Assembly: GCA_013416795.1 (NCBI GenBank)
Contig: RQSC01000858.1
Coordinates: 13,126 to 77,125 of the forward strand
Direction of reading: 5' to 3'
DNA: 64,000 nt
From: Prasinococcaceae sp. CCMP 1430
Taxonomy: Eukaryota; Prasinodermophyta; Palmophyllophyceae; Prasinococcales; Prasinococcaceae
Shown here: positions 1-9,512 of the stretch, piece after piece
Numbering within the stretch: position 1 is the stretch's first letter
How the letters are laid out: the number at the start of each line of letters is the position of its first letter
Translations under genes and position numbers: made by a program
The notes under the pieces: generated by a model
The model's database searches: none
What the model was told of the DNA's origin: nothing
The model's input: the letters and a program-made list of their open reading frames with translations, nothing else

Positions 1-579
1 CCCCCAACCACACCATCTCTAGCGCGCACACGCACACGCACACGCACACGCATCCCCCCACCCCCCCACACCCGCCCGCCGACCCCACACACAGCGCGCG
101 CGCGCGCGCATTTTCGAACGCGGCGCGCGACGCGGGTCGAGAAGTTAGGGTCCAGCGCCCGAATTGCACTCGCCTTCGAATGAATATAAATCCGCAGGCT
201 CCGCCGGCGAGGAAACGGAGCCGCGCGGGCGAACGGTTCGGGTTTGCGTAGCGCGTCGGATTTCGCTTCCGTTGGGTCGGGGATCGAGATTGATATGATG
301 GTATATAGATCAGCTATGATGCGGAATTCATGGACGTTTTTGTTGGTTGTGTTTTGGGTTTTGCGTTCGACGTCATGCGTCATGGCGCGCGGCGCTGGTA
401 TCGCGCAGCCGCCGCGGCCGCGACGCACGATGCCTGCAGGGGGGCAGGGCAGTGGAGGGCGCCAGAGGGAGGGCACGGCACGGAGGGGGCGTGTGTGTAG
501 GTGGGGTGGATCGAGGCGATGGCACACGCGCGGCCGGTGCAGCGCGCCCACCTCTCGCGTGGCCACGGCGGCCCGCGCG
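1..579. other. Non-coding left edge with microsatellites
   Basis: No supportable gene. It holds a CACACG-type simple repeat (about 25-53), a CG run (about 93-109) and an AT-richer patch with ATATAAA (about 182-190) that could belong to the promoter of the downstream kinase. Open frames here have strongly biased composition and no recognisable domain. An upstream coding exon of the kinase cannot be excluded. Confidence 0.5.
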
Positions 580-2065
580 ATGTCGTGTGCGTCGTTCGGC
601 GCGCGCTGTCGCAGCGTGGAGGAGTTCAAGCCGGTGCGGACGCGCGCCGACGCCGGCGCCCACGCGCTCCTGCGCCCGCGCGTGCGCTTCGTTTGTGTGC
701 AGAGCCTCCGCCTGACTGCCAGCGCTCCCTCCTCTCTCCTGCGGTGCGCTCCCTCCAGCTGAACCACATCGACGAGGGCACGTATGGCGTGGTGTGGCGA
801 GCGGAGGACGAGCGCACAGGCGAGGTCGTCGCACTCAAACGCGTCAAGATGGAGAAGGAGCGCGAGGGCTTTCCCCTGACGGGCGTGCGAGAATTCAACA
901 CGCTGCTGCGATGCAACCACCCCAATCTTATCAACGTGAAGGAGGTGGTGGTGGGCTCACGCGACAAAATCTACATGGTCATGGAATACGTCGAGCACGA
1001 CCTGCGCAACGTCATGGACGCCATGCGTACGCCATTCTCGCTGCCCGAGGCCAAGTGCATCATGCGTCAATTGCTTTCAGGCATCGCTTACCTGCACGAT
1101 CAGTGGGTGCTGCACCGTGACATCAGTTGAGTGAGAAAGCCACCGCCGCCGCCACGCCCAAAACCGCCGCGGCCGCGCGAGGCCATGCGGCGCTTCGCAG
1201 CGCCGCCCGGCCGGTCGGGCCCATGCACTGACGCGTCCGCGTCCACCTCGCGCTCCGCGCGTCGCCCTGCGCGTGCAGAGACTTCCAATATCCTGTACTC
1301 GAACAAGGGCGAGGTGAAAATATGTGACTTTGGCCTCGCGCGTCAGTACGGCGAGCCGCTTCGCGCGTACACTCCTGTGGTGGTCACCCTGTGGTACCGT
1401 GCGCCCGAGCTGCTGCTCGGCGCGGACCACTACTCGACGCCCATCGACGTGTTTTCGCTGGGGTGCGTGATGGCGGAGCTCTTGCAGGGCAAGACGCTCT
1501 TCAACGGGAAGGGCGAGCTGGAGCAGCTCGGGCAGATGGTCGACCTGCTGGGTTCGCCCACCGAGCGCGACTGGCCGACGCGCGGGCGCAAAGGCGAGCC
1601 CGGATACGTGCCGGGCATCCTGGACCTGCCTGGGCTGACGGGCGCTGGCACTGGCGCGCGGCTGCGCCACCAGCCGCACTTCCGGCTACGAGAAAAGTTT
1701 CCCAAACACTCGTTCCACGGCGGGCCGACTCTCTCGGACGCGGGCTTCGACCTGCTCGAGTCGATGCTCAGGTGGGACCCTCTGGCGAGGCCGACGGCAG
1801 CCGAGGTGCGCGAGCGCGCACCCGAGCCGGTGCGGGCAGCCCCGCATGGGCAGCGCCTGCAGCACAGCCGCTGGCTACCTCTCTCTCCCGCGCGCGCTGA
1901 CCGTGCGCTCCTGCCGCGCCCCCCCAGGCGCTGCGCCACCCGTGGTTTCAGGAGGCGCCGCTCGCGAAGGACCCGTCGCTCATGCCGACGTTCCCGAGCA
2001 AGCACGAGCGCCGCCACCGCGCGGCCCCCTCCCACGCGCCCGCCGCGGACTTCGACTCGACGTGA
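580..2065 (+). CDS. CDK11 (PITSLRE)-type cyclin-dependent kinase
   Basis: Serine/threonine kinase of the CDK10/CDK11 group, which in animals phosphorylates RNA polymerase II and splicing factors with cyclin L. Four exons: 580-633, 759-1125, 1279-1805, 1928-2065, giving 361 residues. The start of the kinase domain reads [17 protein letters not shown], as in animal CDK11. The family hallmark PITSLRE is PLTGVRE here. HRDIKTSNIL is assembled across intron 2 (AAG split A/AG), then DFGLARQYG and VTLWYRAPE. The last exon carries LRHPWF and a basic tail. All three introns are GT-AG with CTGAC before the acceptor. The ATG at 580 gives a protein almost limited to the kinase domain, without the long RE-rich N-terminus of animal CDK11; an upstream exon is possible. 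CDK10 is the main alternative. Confidence 0.88.
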
Positions 2066-2542
2066 GCGCGGCGCGGAGCATGTGTACACCCCCAACCCCC
2101 TCTTGTAAACTAGCTCGCCTTGCTGCGGCAGAGTGATGGTACCATCGATGGTATTGCACTGCACTGTACCGTGCCACGCGGCATGGGCCTGTGACAACAC
2201 ACGCCCTCCACACACACACACACACAAAAAAAAACAGCAAAAAAAAAATCCTTTGGCGGCTCTAGCGTTGGCCGGAGTTCAAAATCCGCCGCGGATTTCG
2301 CGCGCGTCCGCCCCGGCGATTCAGTGCTTTGCGCATTCAGCCGTGGTGCAATTCGGCGCGCATCCAAGAGGAGCGCGCGATCGCGCGGCAGCGAGGTCGT
2401 CGTCCGCTGCCATCTGGTCTTCCTCCTCGGAGTCTCCGTCAAAAAGCGCACTCGGAGTGGCGGGGCCTCCGCACCGCACGGTGCCACCCCCCAGCGGGGC
2501 CACACGGAGCGCGGAGCGCGGGGCGCGGGGCGCGGGCGCGCG
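2066..2542. other. Intergenic region CDK11-TIM23
   Basis: Between two genes in the same direction. It holds a CA/A-rich stretch (about 2206-2250, CACACA then A-tracts) and an AT-richer segment near 2270-2330. No coding signal was recognised. It probably carries the kinase 3' UTR and the TIM23 promoter. Confidence 0.5.
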
Positions 2543-3736
2543 ATGGTGTGGCCCTTCGGCAGGGGTTCGAAGGACGCCGCAAAGGTGCGCCCGCGCGCCA
2601 CCGCCCGCGCGCGCGAGAGAGAGGGAGAGCGACGGCCGGCGGCGTGCTGACGCCGCGGCCCCGTGCGCCGCGCGCTGCGCACCCCCGGAACGCCAACCAC
2701 CGCCACCGCACACACGCACACCCACACACCCACACCTGGCGACTCGCAGGCGTCCGACGAGACCATCAAGGACGCATCGGCGGTGCCCGCCGCTCAGGCC
2801 CCCGAGCCCGCGCAAGGTGCGTGCGCAGGGACGGCGCCGCGCCGCTGGCCCTCCTTTTTGTGGCTCCGGCGTCGCCAACCTGCTCCTCCAGGGGGAACCC
2901 TAGCGCGTGAACGCCGGCGGCGCCGGCTGCTACTGCGCGCAGCGCTGGCTGCCACCGCGCGCAGCGCCGGCTGCCGCTGCGCCACGACAGGGCGCGCCGC
3001 GCTAAGCAGCGAGGCGGGTGGCGCGCGCGCTGACATGCCGTGCGTCATACTCGCCGCTCCCTGCGCCCGTGCGCCCGACGCCCGCGCGGGACTGCGTACC
3101 CATCCACCATCGCAATCGCGCCCGGCGCCGCGCCGCCCTGCAGCGTCCTCCGGACGACGGCTGCACAACCCGTACGCGGACTTGAACCTGGCCGGCGTGT
3201 CGCCTGGCACAATCGACACGAAGGCTTACAGGGTGTCCAGAGCCCCGGAGTTCCTGTTTCAGGAGGAAGCCAAGGTGAAGACGCGCTCGTGGAGCGAGAA
3301 CGTGACGTACTACACCGGCATGGGTTGGGCTGGTGGCGCGTTGGTCGGCGCGTCGGTCGGCGCCGTCGCCGCGCTTCGCGCGCCGGCGGTGGCGTCCGCT
3401 GCGGCAGGGGGGGGCGTGGGTGCGATTCCGCAGAGCGAGCGCCTTGCTCGCACACTGCGGTACAACCGCGTGCTCAACGCAGCCGGTTCCAACGGGCGCA
3501 AGATCTCCAATATCCTCGGCACGCTCGGGCTACTGTACGCGTTCGCAGAGAGCGGGTTGCAGTATGCGCGCGACGGAGAGGACGACTGGATGAACACAGT
3601 CGCCGCTGGTGTGGCAACTGGCGGCCTGTATCGCGCGGGCGCGGGGCCGGTGCACGCTGCCAGAGGAGCCGTCGCCGGCGCAGGAGCGGGCGCCGTGGCT
3701 GCGGCGCTCAAGGCCGCGATGAGCTACCTCGAGTGA
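2543..3736 (+). CDS. TIM23: TIM23 mitochondrial inner-membrane translocase subunit
   Basis: Channel subunit of the presequence translocase in the mitochondrial inner membrane (Tim17/22/23, PRAT family). Three exons: 2543-2584, 2750-2816, 3144-3736; 233 residues, close to the usual TIM23 size. The introns (165 and 327 nt) are GT-AG and contain CTGAC. The N-terminus starts MVWPFGRG; exon 3 begins SSGRRLHNPYADLNLAG, resembling the intermembrane-space segment ahead of the membrane domain. Glycine/alanine-rich membrane segments follow (NVTYYTGMGWAGG, then SNGRKISNILGTLGLLY, then a DDWMNTVAAGVATGGLY segment typical of TIM23). It lacks the Cys pattern expected of TIM22. AATAAA lies at 3798-3803, about 60 nt past the stop, and may be its poly(A) signal. 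Confidence 0.85.
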
Positions 3737-3754
3737 GCCCGCAAGGGCTGGCGC

Positions 3755-3778
3755 GCACGCACGCACGCACGCACGCAC
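3755..3778. repeat. ACGC tetranucleotide microsatellite
   Basis: Six tandem ACGC units, just downstream of the TIM23 stop codon in its presumed 3' UTR. Confidence 0.8.
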
Positions 3779-4019
3779 ATTTTTTGTCCCTATCCCTAAT
3801 AAAAAAACACACGGCGGCGCACATTTGAAGACGCGTGGATCGCCCAGCGCTCGCTTTGGCGCCGCGGGGCGTCGAGGTTTGTATGCGATCGCGTGCCGTG
3901 CTCTTTCTTATCAGGGGGCATCCGCGCGCGCGACGAGTTGTGTCCACGCCTACCATCCAACTCGACAGCAGCTGCGTATGTCTGCGCCCGCCCATGTCGG
4001 CGCCTTGTGCGGGGAGAGC

Positions 4020-6704
4020 TCAATCCTGCTCTTCATACGCCGGGTTGACTGCGAGCATGCGCCCGTTGTGATAGTGCTCGCCCACGAGCTCCACGTCAGC
4101 CGCACTTGGCTCCCCGCCATCGTCCGCCATTACCATCAACATGCCCTCGGCCGCGATGAGGTGCTGCACGACGGCGCGCGTGAGCGTGGCCTCCTCGCGG
4201 GCCTTGGCCTCGTCCACCGACCCCGCCTCGATGAGTCCCCGCACGTGCGCCGCAACGAGCTCCGACTGCTGCACACTCTCCTTGCCGCTCTCCTCCGCCT
4301 GCCTGAAGCGGATGAGCAGCGACTGCGACACGCGCGAGAAGCGATCCCACGAGATCGACACCGAGGTGCTCTGCTCCTGCTTCACCGCGGCGCCCTCGCT
4401 GCCGTTCATGTCTGTGTCGTCTGCGTCCGCGGCAGCGGCGTCCTCGTCGGCGAGGATGGGGCCGAGCGCGTCGTCCATGTCTGGCGAGTCCTCCTCAAGG
4501 ACCACGTCCTCGGTCTCGAGCGCGACGATGGACGTGCGCAGCAGGTTGCGCGCCTCCATCACGTGCCACTCCTTGATCTCCTTTGACAGCGTGGCGCGCG
4601 CCAGCGCCTCAGACAGCCTCACCATCGCCTCCAGCTGGCGCACGGTCATGCGGTACGCCGAGCCGGAGCCGGGCGCCGCGTCGGCGTTGCGCAGCTTGCA
4701 GTAGCCCTTGACAAGCTCCTTCTTTGCCTCCTCGGTCATCGTGGGCCTAATGCTCCTCGCGTAGCGCACGAATCGCTGCATCTGGCCGGTGGAGTAGGGC
4801 GGGTCGAGCGCGTTGCCGCCCTCCTTGTGGCACGACACGATGTGCCTCGCCACGTTGTAGTCGTGCACCTCGTTGGGCTCGTCGATCATCACGTGGATGA
4901 GGTCGAAGCGCGACATGATGGCGGGCGGTAGCGCCACGTTGTACTTCAGCGGCTTCGAGCGGTCGTAGCGACCGTCGGTGGGGTTGGCCGCCGCCAGGAT
5001 CGACGTGCGCGCGTTCAGAGTCGCGTTGATGCCCGCCTTGGCGATCGAAATGGTCTGCTGCTCCATTGCCTCGTGGATGGCCACCTGATCCTTGACGTCC
5101 ATCTTGTCGAACTCGTCGATGCAGCAGATGCCGTTGTCTGCGAGCATGAGCGCGCCGGCCTCGATGCAGTACTCGCCAGTCTCGGGCTCCTTCACCACGG
5201 TGGCTGTGAGGCCAGCCGCGCTGCTCGACTTGCCGCTGGTGTAGACTGCGCGCGGCAGGAAGTCGGCGACGTACTTGAGGAACTGCGACTTGGCGCACGA
5301 GGGATCGCCGACGATCGCCACGTTGATGTCGCCGCGCAGGTTGATGCCCTCAGGGGTGCGCTTGTGCATGCCGCCGAGGAGCATGAGGAGCACCGCACGC
5401 TTGATCTCCGGCGCGCCGTGGACGCCGGGTGCGATCGACGCGATGAGGCGCTCGTAGAGCTGCGAGCGCTGCAGGCGCTTCATCTGCTCGATCTCGGCCG
5501 CCTCCTCGTCGGTGAAGGCGTTGTCGGCGGGGACGTCGCCCTCCTGTGTCTGTGTGGCCTCCTCGCGCGCATCGACGCCGCCCTTGCCGTCGCCCTTGGT
5601 CACCGAGCTCACCTGGAAGCACAGCTTGTAGTTGAGCTCGCGCACACCCAGGCGCTTGAGGCCGGTGACGCCCTGGTTGGCCTCGCCGCCCGCGCGGCCA
5701 CCGCGCTCCTTGACCTCCGTGCGCTCGCCGGCCCTCGCGAGCGCGGCCACGTCGGGCACCGCGACGAGCGAGCCCGTGAACACGCACTTGTCGCCCGCGC
5801 GCGCCTGCTCGACGACCTCGTGGCGCAGGATGAGGTCCATCGAGCGCGGCAGCGAGCCCGCGGGCACCTCCTCGGCGGATTCCTGGCAGCGCACGCGCTG
5901 CCAGTCGACGAACTTGCAGCGCTCGGTCAACAGCTTCCACCCCTTGCGGTTGCCGCACGCCGCGTTCGTGCAGATGCTCGGCTCGGTGTACGCGAACTGC
6001 TGCTCGACGTTGGTGATCACTGTGTTGCACATCGGGCAGGCGAACGCGCCGAACAGGAGCTCGGGGCGCACCTCGGACGTGCGGGTCACCGTGCCGCGCA
6101 CCGACACCAAGCGGCCGACGTGCTCCGTGCGCAGCGCGCGCAGCTCGGAGACCTCGGGGAGGTTGTAGAAGGAGACGTAGAACTCCTTGTCGCCGTTCTC
6201 CTCCTGCAGCATCTGCGGCTGGTGCTGCCTGACGAAGTTCTGCGCGGCCTTGCGCAGGTAGGGCTCGAAGCGGTAGTACTCGGCGAGGATGGCGTCGTTG
6301 GCGAGCACGGCGTCGAACTCGGCCACGTGCGCGAAGTCCACGCGCAGCGTCGAGCTCTCGTCGTCCTTCATCGCCGCCAGCGCGTCCACGTACGTGCGCG
6401 GCTCAGCGCCGGCGCCGCTCGACGCGCCGTCGGAGCGGCTCGCGAGCGAGGAGTCGGCGCCGCCCTCCGGGAAGCCGTTGAGGAACTCGAGAAACTTGGC
6501 CTGCACCTCGACGCCGCCCGCGTCCTCCGCCTGCGGCACGCTCATGTCGGCCGCGGCGCCGATGCCCGGCACCACGCCCTCCGCGAGCGGCGACGCCGCG
6601 AGCACGTCCGCCATCGCGCGCGCCTGTGGCCCCGTGCGCGAGGTGGGGCGCAGCTGGTAGAAGAGCTGCAGGTAGGCGGCATCGCCATCACTCGCTGGTG
6701 CCAT
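4020..6704 (-). CDS. MCM6: MCM6 replicative helicase subunit
   Basis: Subunit of the MCM2-7 hexamer that unwinds DNA at replication forks. Intronless, 894 residues from the ATG at 6704; an upstream in-frame ATG at 6785 would add 27 Ala/Gly-rich residues and is less likely. The N-terminal half has FYVSFYNLPEVSELR and a zinc finger (CPMC..CTNAAC) typical of MCM6, then GSLPRSMDLILR and VRELNYKL. The AAA+ core has Walker A GDPSCAKSQF (most MCMs have GDPSTAKSQ), Walker B CCIDEFDKMD, sensor region LAAANP and arginine finger IMSRFDLI. The order and motif variants match MCM6 better than MCM2, 4 or 7. It converges with TIM23 across about 280 bp. Confidence 0.95.
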   Translation of the reverse strand: MAPASDGDAAYLQLFYQLRPTSRTGPQARAMADVLAASPLAEGVVPGIGAAADMSVPQAEDAGGVEVQAKFLEFLNGFPEGGADSSLASRSDGASSGAGAEPRTYVDALAAMKDDESSTLRVDFAHVAEFDAVLANDAILAEYYRFEPYLRKAAQNFVRQHQPQMLQEENGDKEFYVSFYNLPEVSELRALRTEHVGRLVSVRGTVTRTSEVRPELLFGAFACPMCNTVITNVEQQFAYTEPSICTNAACGNRKGWKLLTERCKFVDWQRVRCQESAEEVPAGSLPRSMDLILRHEVVEQARAGDKCVFTGSLVAVPDVAALARAGERTEVKERGGRAGGEANQGVTGLKRLGVRELNYKLCFQVSSVTKGDGKGGVDAREEATQTQEGDVPADNAFTDEEAAEIEQMKRLQRSQLYERLIASIAPGVHGAPEIKRAVLLMLLGGMHKRTPEGINLRGDINVAIVGDPSCAKSQFLKYVADFLPRAVYTSGKSSSAAGLTATVVKEPETGEYCIEAGALMLADNGICCIDEFDKMDVKDQVAIHEAMEQQTISIAKAGINATLNARTSILAAANPTDGRYDRSKPLKYNVALPPAIMSRFDLIHVMIDEPNEVHDYNVARHIVSCHKEGGNALDPPYSTGQMQRFVRYARSIRPTMTEEAKKELVKGYCKLRNADAAPGSGSAYRMTVRQLEAMVRLSEALARATLSKEIKEWHVMEARNLLRTSIVALETEDVVLEEDSPDMDDALGPILADEDAAAADADDTDMNGSEGAAVKQEQSTSVSISWDRFSRVSQSLLIRFRQAEESGKESVQQSELVAAHVRGLIEAGSVDEAKAREEATLTRAVVQHLIAAEGMLMVMADDGGEPSAADVELVGEHYHNGRMLAVNPAYEEQD

Positions 6705-7214
6705 GCCACGCCGCGCCGCGCCCGCACCCGCGCCCGCCCCCGCGCATGCGCTTTGACACGCCGCCTCCCGCAGGTCGGAGCGCATTGCGCGCGCGCGACC
6801 GCGTGCGTTTCGACACGGTCGCCGGAACGGCGGCGGGAAACGCGCGCGCGCGCGCGCGTTTCCCGCCGTTTTCGCGCGGGGGCGGGGGCGGGGGCGACGG
6901 CAGCGCGTCGAAACCCTATTCTATCTTAACCACAAAAATCTCAGTTCAAACCCTGCTACCTACCGACTCCTGTCTTCTGTGCTGTGCTGTACAGAGGTGA
7001 GCTTTAAGATCGTCGCCCTCGCCAGGCGTATTTGCGCCCGCCTAAAAATCGTTCCGGCGCGCGCCGCTTGGCCGGGGCGCGCCCAGTTTCAACCGCGCTA
7101 CTCATAGGGACTTTCCGCGCCCCCGCCGGCGCGGCGAGGCGCCGCCGTCGCCGGCCGACCGAGGGGGGGGGGGGCCAAAAAGCTCACGAGTGCGCGCGTG
7201 AAATGCGACATAAA

Positions 7215-7247
7215 GATTTTGATTTTGATTTTGATTTTGATTTTGAT
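7215..7247. repeat. GATTTT hexanucleotide repeat
   Basis: Five perfect tandem GATTTT units followed by GAT, inside the divergent intergenic region. An isolated AT-rich island in GC-rich surroundings; it may help open a promoter but no function is shown. Confidence 0.9.
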
Positions 7248-7653
7248 CTAAAAGTCCGCGCGCGGCGCGCGCTCGAGGAACGCGCGCAGCGCAGGGTGTG
7301 TGCCGGAGCAGTGCCCTCGCGCCAGCCAACGCCCGTGCGCATCCGTGATGTGAAACCTGAATGACGGGCGCGAACACCGCGCTTCCCCCTGATGTTGCGA
7401 CCATCCGACGTGGCTGACCCCGAGTGCTGTATGGATTAATAACGGACCGCGCGTCCGCCTTGATTTTGCCTATTCCCGAATTTCCGCGCTCCGAATCTGC
7501 GAAAGGCGTTTTTGTGGGTGCAAAATGATCTACCGTTTTGTTTCCCACATCCGAATCTGCGCTCACGTTATCTCGAAAGAAAACATTGAACTCCGTCGGG
7601 CGGCGGCCGCCGGGGGGGGGGCGCGGCAGAGAGCGCCCGGCGGGCGCGGGCTC

Positions 7654-7661
7654 TGTATAAC
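7654..7661 (+). promoter_or_regulatory. Possible TATA box of the RNF121-like gene
   Basis: TGTATAAC lies about 60 bp upstream of the proposed ATG at 7721 in otherwise GC-rich DNA. Position and motif fit a core promoter, but this is only a sequence match. Confidence 0.3.
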
Positions 7662-7720
7662 ACACAACCGCGCGGCTGCGGCGGTGGGGCGCGAGGGGGG
7701 GCACGGCCGAGGCGGCCGGC

Positions 7721-9384
7721 ATGGGCGTCGGCGCGGGCGGTGACGCGCTGCAAGATGGTGTCCTCGACGGCGGTGGGAGCGTGGGGGGGCACGAGGCGGT
7801 GGCTTTGGCGCACGAGCACGCGGGCGCGGTGACGAGGTGCGGCGCGCATGCGTAGAGCGGCGCGACGCGGCGCAACACGGCGGCGCGAGCAGTGCAGTGC
7901 AGCGCGGCGCTCGCCCCGTCGTCGCCTGCCCTGCGAGGACTGTGGGGCTCACGCTGCCATCTCCGCGCCGCGGCCGCGCTCGGCACCCAGGAGTGTCTCA
8001 CGGCGCCATGGCCAGCACGGCGTGTACTACGTCGCTCACTCTGCGCCCACGCCGCATGAGCGCGAGGTGGACGCCGCACTGGGCGGCTTCTTCAACCTCA
8101 TATTCTTGCTCATGGTTGTGTTTCAGTTCTGCATCATGCTGTGGCGCACGCGCTCGCCCAAAACCTACACCGCCGTGACGCTCGGTGGCCTGTGGCTCTT
8201 CCCGCTTGGCTTCGCGGAGTACTTCCACCTGTGGACGTTCCTATCGACGGTGCGTGTACTGCGCACCCTCGCCTAGCTCGCGGCGCGCGCGCTGTGCGCC
8301 GCGTGGCTGCGCGAGCGCGCTCGTGCCGCTGACCCGCCCTGCGTTGGTCCGACTGGCGCTCGTTCCTTCGCACGCGCGATCGCGCGCGTGCGGCAACGCG
8401 CTGCAGTGGGGCGTCTTCTCGGGGGTCGCAGGGGTGCTGCTCTACCTGGCGGCGCAGCGCCCCCTCGCCCCGTCCACGCCTCGCCGCGTATACTCGTGGT
8501 TTCTGGGCGTGCATAAGCTCAGCGTCTGGCTGGGCTCGATAGCGGGCTGCCTCATTTTCTTGGACTTCTTCGGCGTGCAGGTGCCGCAAGCGGGCACCGC
8601 GAAGGGGCTCAAGCTGTGGCCGCTCGGGGTGATCGGCATGGTCATACTGTTTTACGCGCTGTACTACGGTGTGCTAGGGCGCGACCTCGCCGAGGTGTGT
8701 GCGGATCGCATGGTGAACACGATGGGCGCCGTGACCAAGGGCGGGCGGCGCGAGCAAGGCCAATGTGCCACGGGCGCCGATGGCACGCGCCGCAGCACGC
8801 TACAGGCAGGAGTGCGCGCGGATCTGCGGTTCACGAGCAACGACGTCTGCTCGATCTGCAACTGCGCGCTGCCGCACCCAGCCGCGGCCGCAACGGCCGC
8901 CCTGCCCTCAGCGGCGGCTGTTGCTGCCACACCGGGAATGCCGCCACTGCCGCCCCGTCCTGGGCACGTGGACAGGCTCGTCACGCTGCCCGGGTGCAAA
9001 CACCAGTTTCACGAGTTCTGTCTCCGCGGGTGGATGATCGTCGGGAAGAAGGACACGTGCCCGTACTGCAACGAGAAGTGCGACATGCGAGCCTTAAAGC
9101 TCTCGCCGTGGGACAACCACTCCCACACTTGGATGCAACTGCTGGACGCGACGCGATATCTGGTAGTGTGGAACCCAATCATCCTTGTGTTCACTCTGCT
9201 GCTGCTCAAGGGCACCGGCTTCGAGCCGCTGCTGGAGGAGAGCCAGAAGCTTCACAAGGAGCACGCGCATCGTGATGCCGCCTTGTTGAAGCAGGTCATT
9301 GCGGAAGCGGCGGCCGATAGCGCGCTCCACGCCTCTGCAGACGCCGCGGCACACTTGATAGCAACGCCAGCACCGCCTAGCTAG
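7721..9384 (+). CDS. RNF121-like multipass RING E3 ubiquitin ligase
   Basis: Membrane-embedded E3 ligase of the RNF121/RNF175 family, which acts in the ER/Golgi in quality control of membrane proteins. Proposed exons: 7721-7836, 7991-8249, 8407-9384. Joining exons 2 and 3 gives FHLWTFLST-WGVFSGV, aligning with human RNF121 across the splice. Several hydrophobic segments precede the conserved FYALYYGVLGRDLAEVCAD stretch. The RING reads CSIC..., with a Pro/Ala-rich insert after the first Cys pair, then GCKHQFHEFCLRGW, VGKKDTCPYC, and a final membrane segment. The family-specific sequence around the RING makes the identity firm. Exon 1 and its ATG are the least certain part; the reading frame is also open from 7848 without that intron. 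Confidence 0.85.
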
Positions 9385-9512
9385 CTATAGTCACCAATCT
9401 AATAAGCGAATGTTGACGGGATCTTTGGCTCGGGATTGGCCGTATTACCTATCGCCACTACTACCTGCTCTATCAGCCGTAGTCTCTACCCTACTCTAGC
9501 TACTGTAGCTAG

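Larger units (their letters stand above)
6705..7720. other. Divergent intergenic region MCM6 / RNF121-like
   Basis: About 1 kb between divergent starts. It holds a CG run (about 6840-6860), a G-rich tract (about 6880-6897), the GATTTT repeat listed separately, and two copies of CCGAATCTGCG (about 7490 and 7550). There is no gene I can support. It is noticeably AT-richer than the coding DNA around it, as expected for a bidirectional promoter. Confidence 0.5.

Noticed and set aside
1-110. Chromosome-end telomere at the left edge
   Set aside because: C-rich and CACACG simple repeats, but no regular CCCTAA or CCCTAAA array.
244-762. Extended N-terminus of the CDK11-like kinase from an ATG at 244
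   Set aside because: The added residues are Arg/Gly-rich and lack the RE-rich sequence of CDK11; the start at 580 is simpler, though an upstream exon is not excluded.
5073-6929. Long plus-strand open frame opposite MCM6
   Set aside because: A compositional shadow of a strongly conserved gene; it is rich in Leu/Ala/Arg/His with no domain.
6920-6965. Possible tRNA T-loop (GTTCAAACC)
   Set aside because: The flanking bases do not form a T-stem and no acceptor or anticodon arm can be placed.
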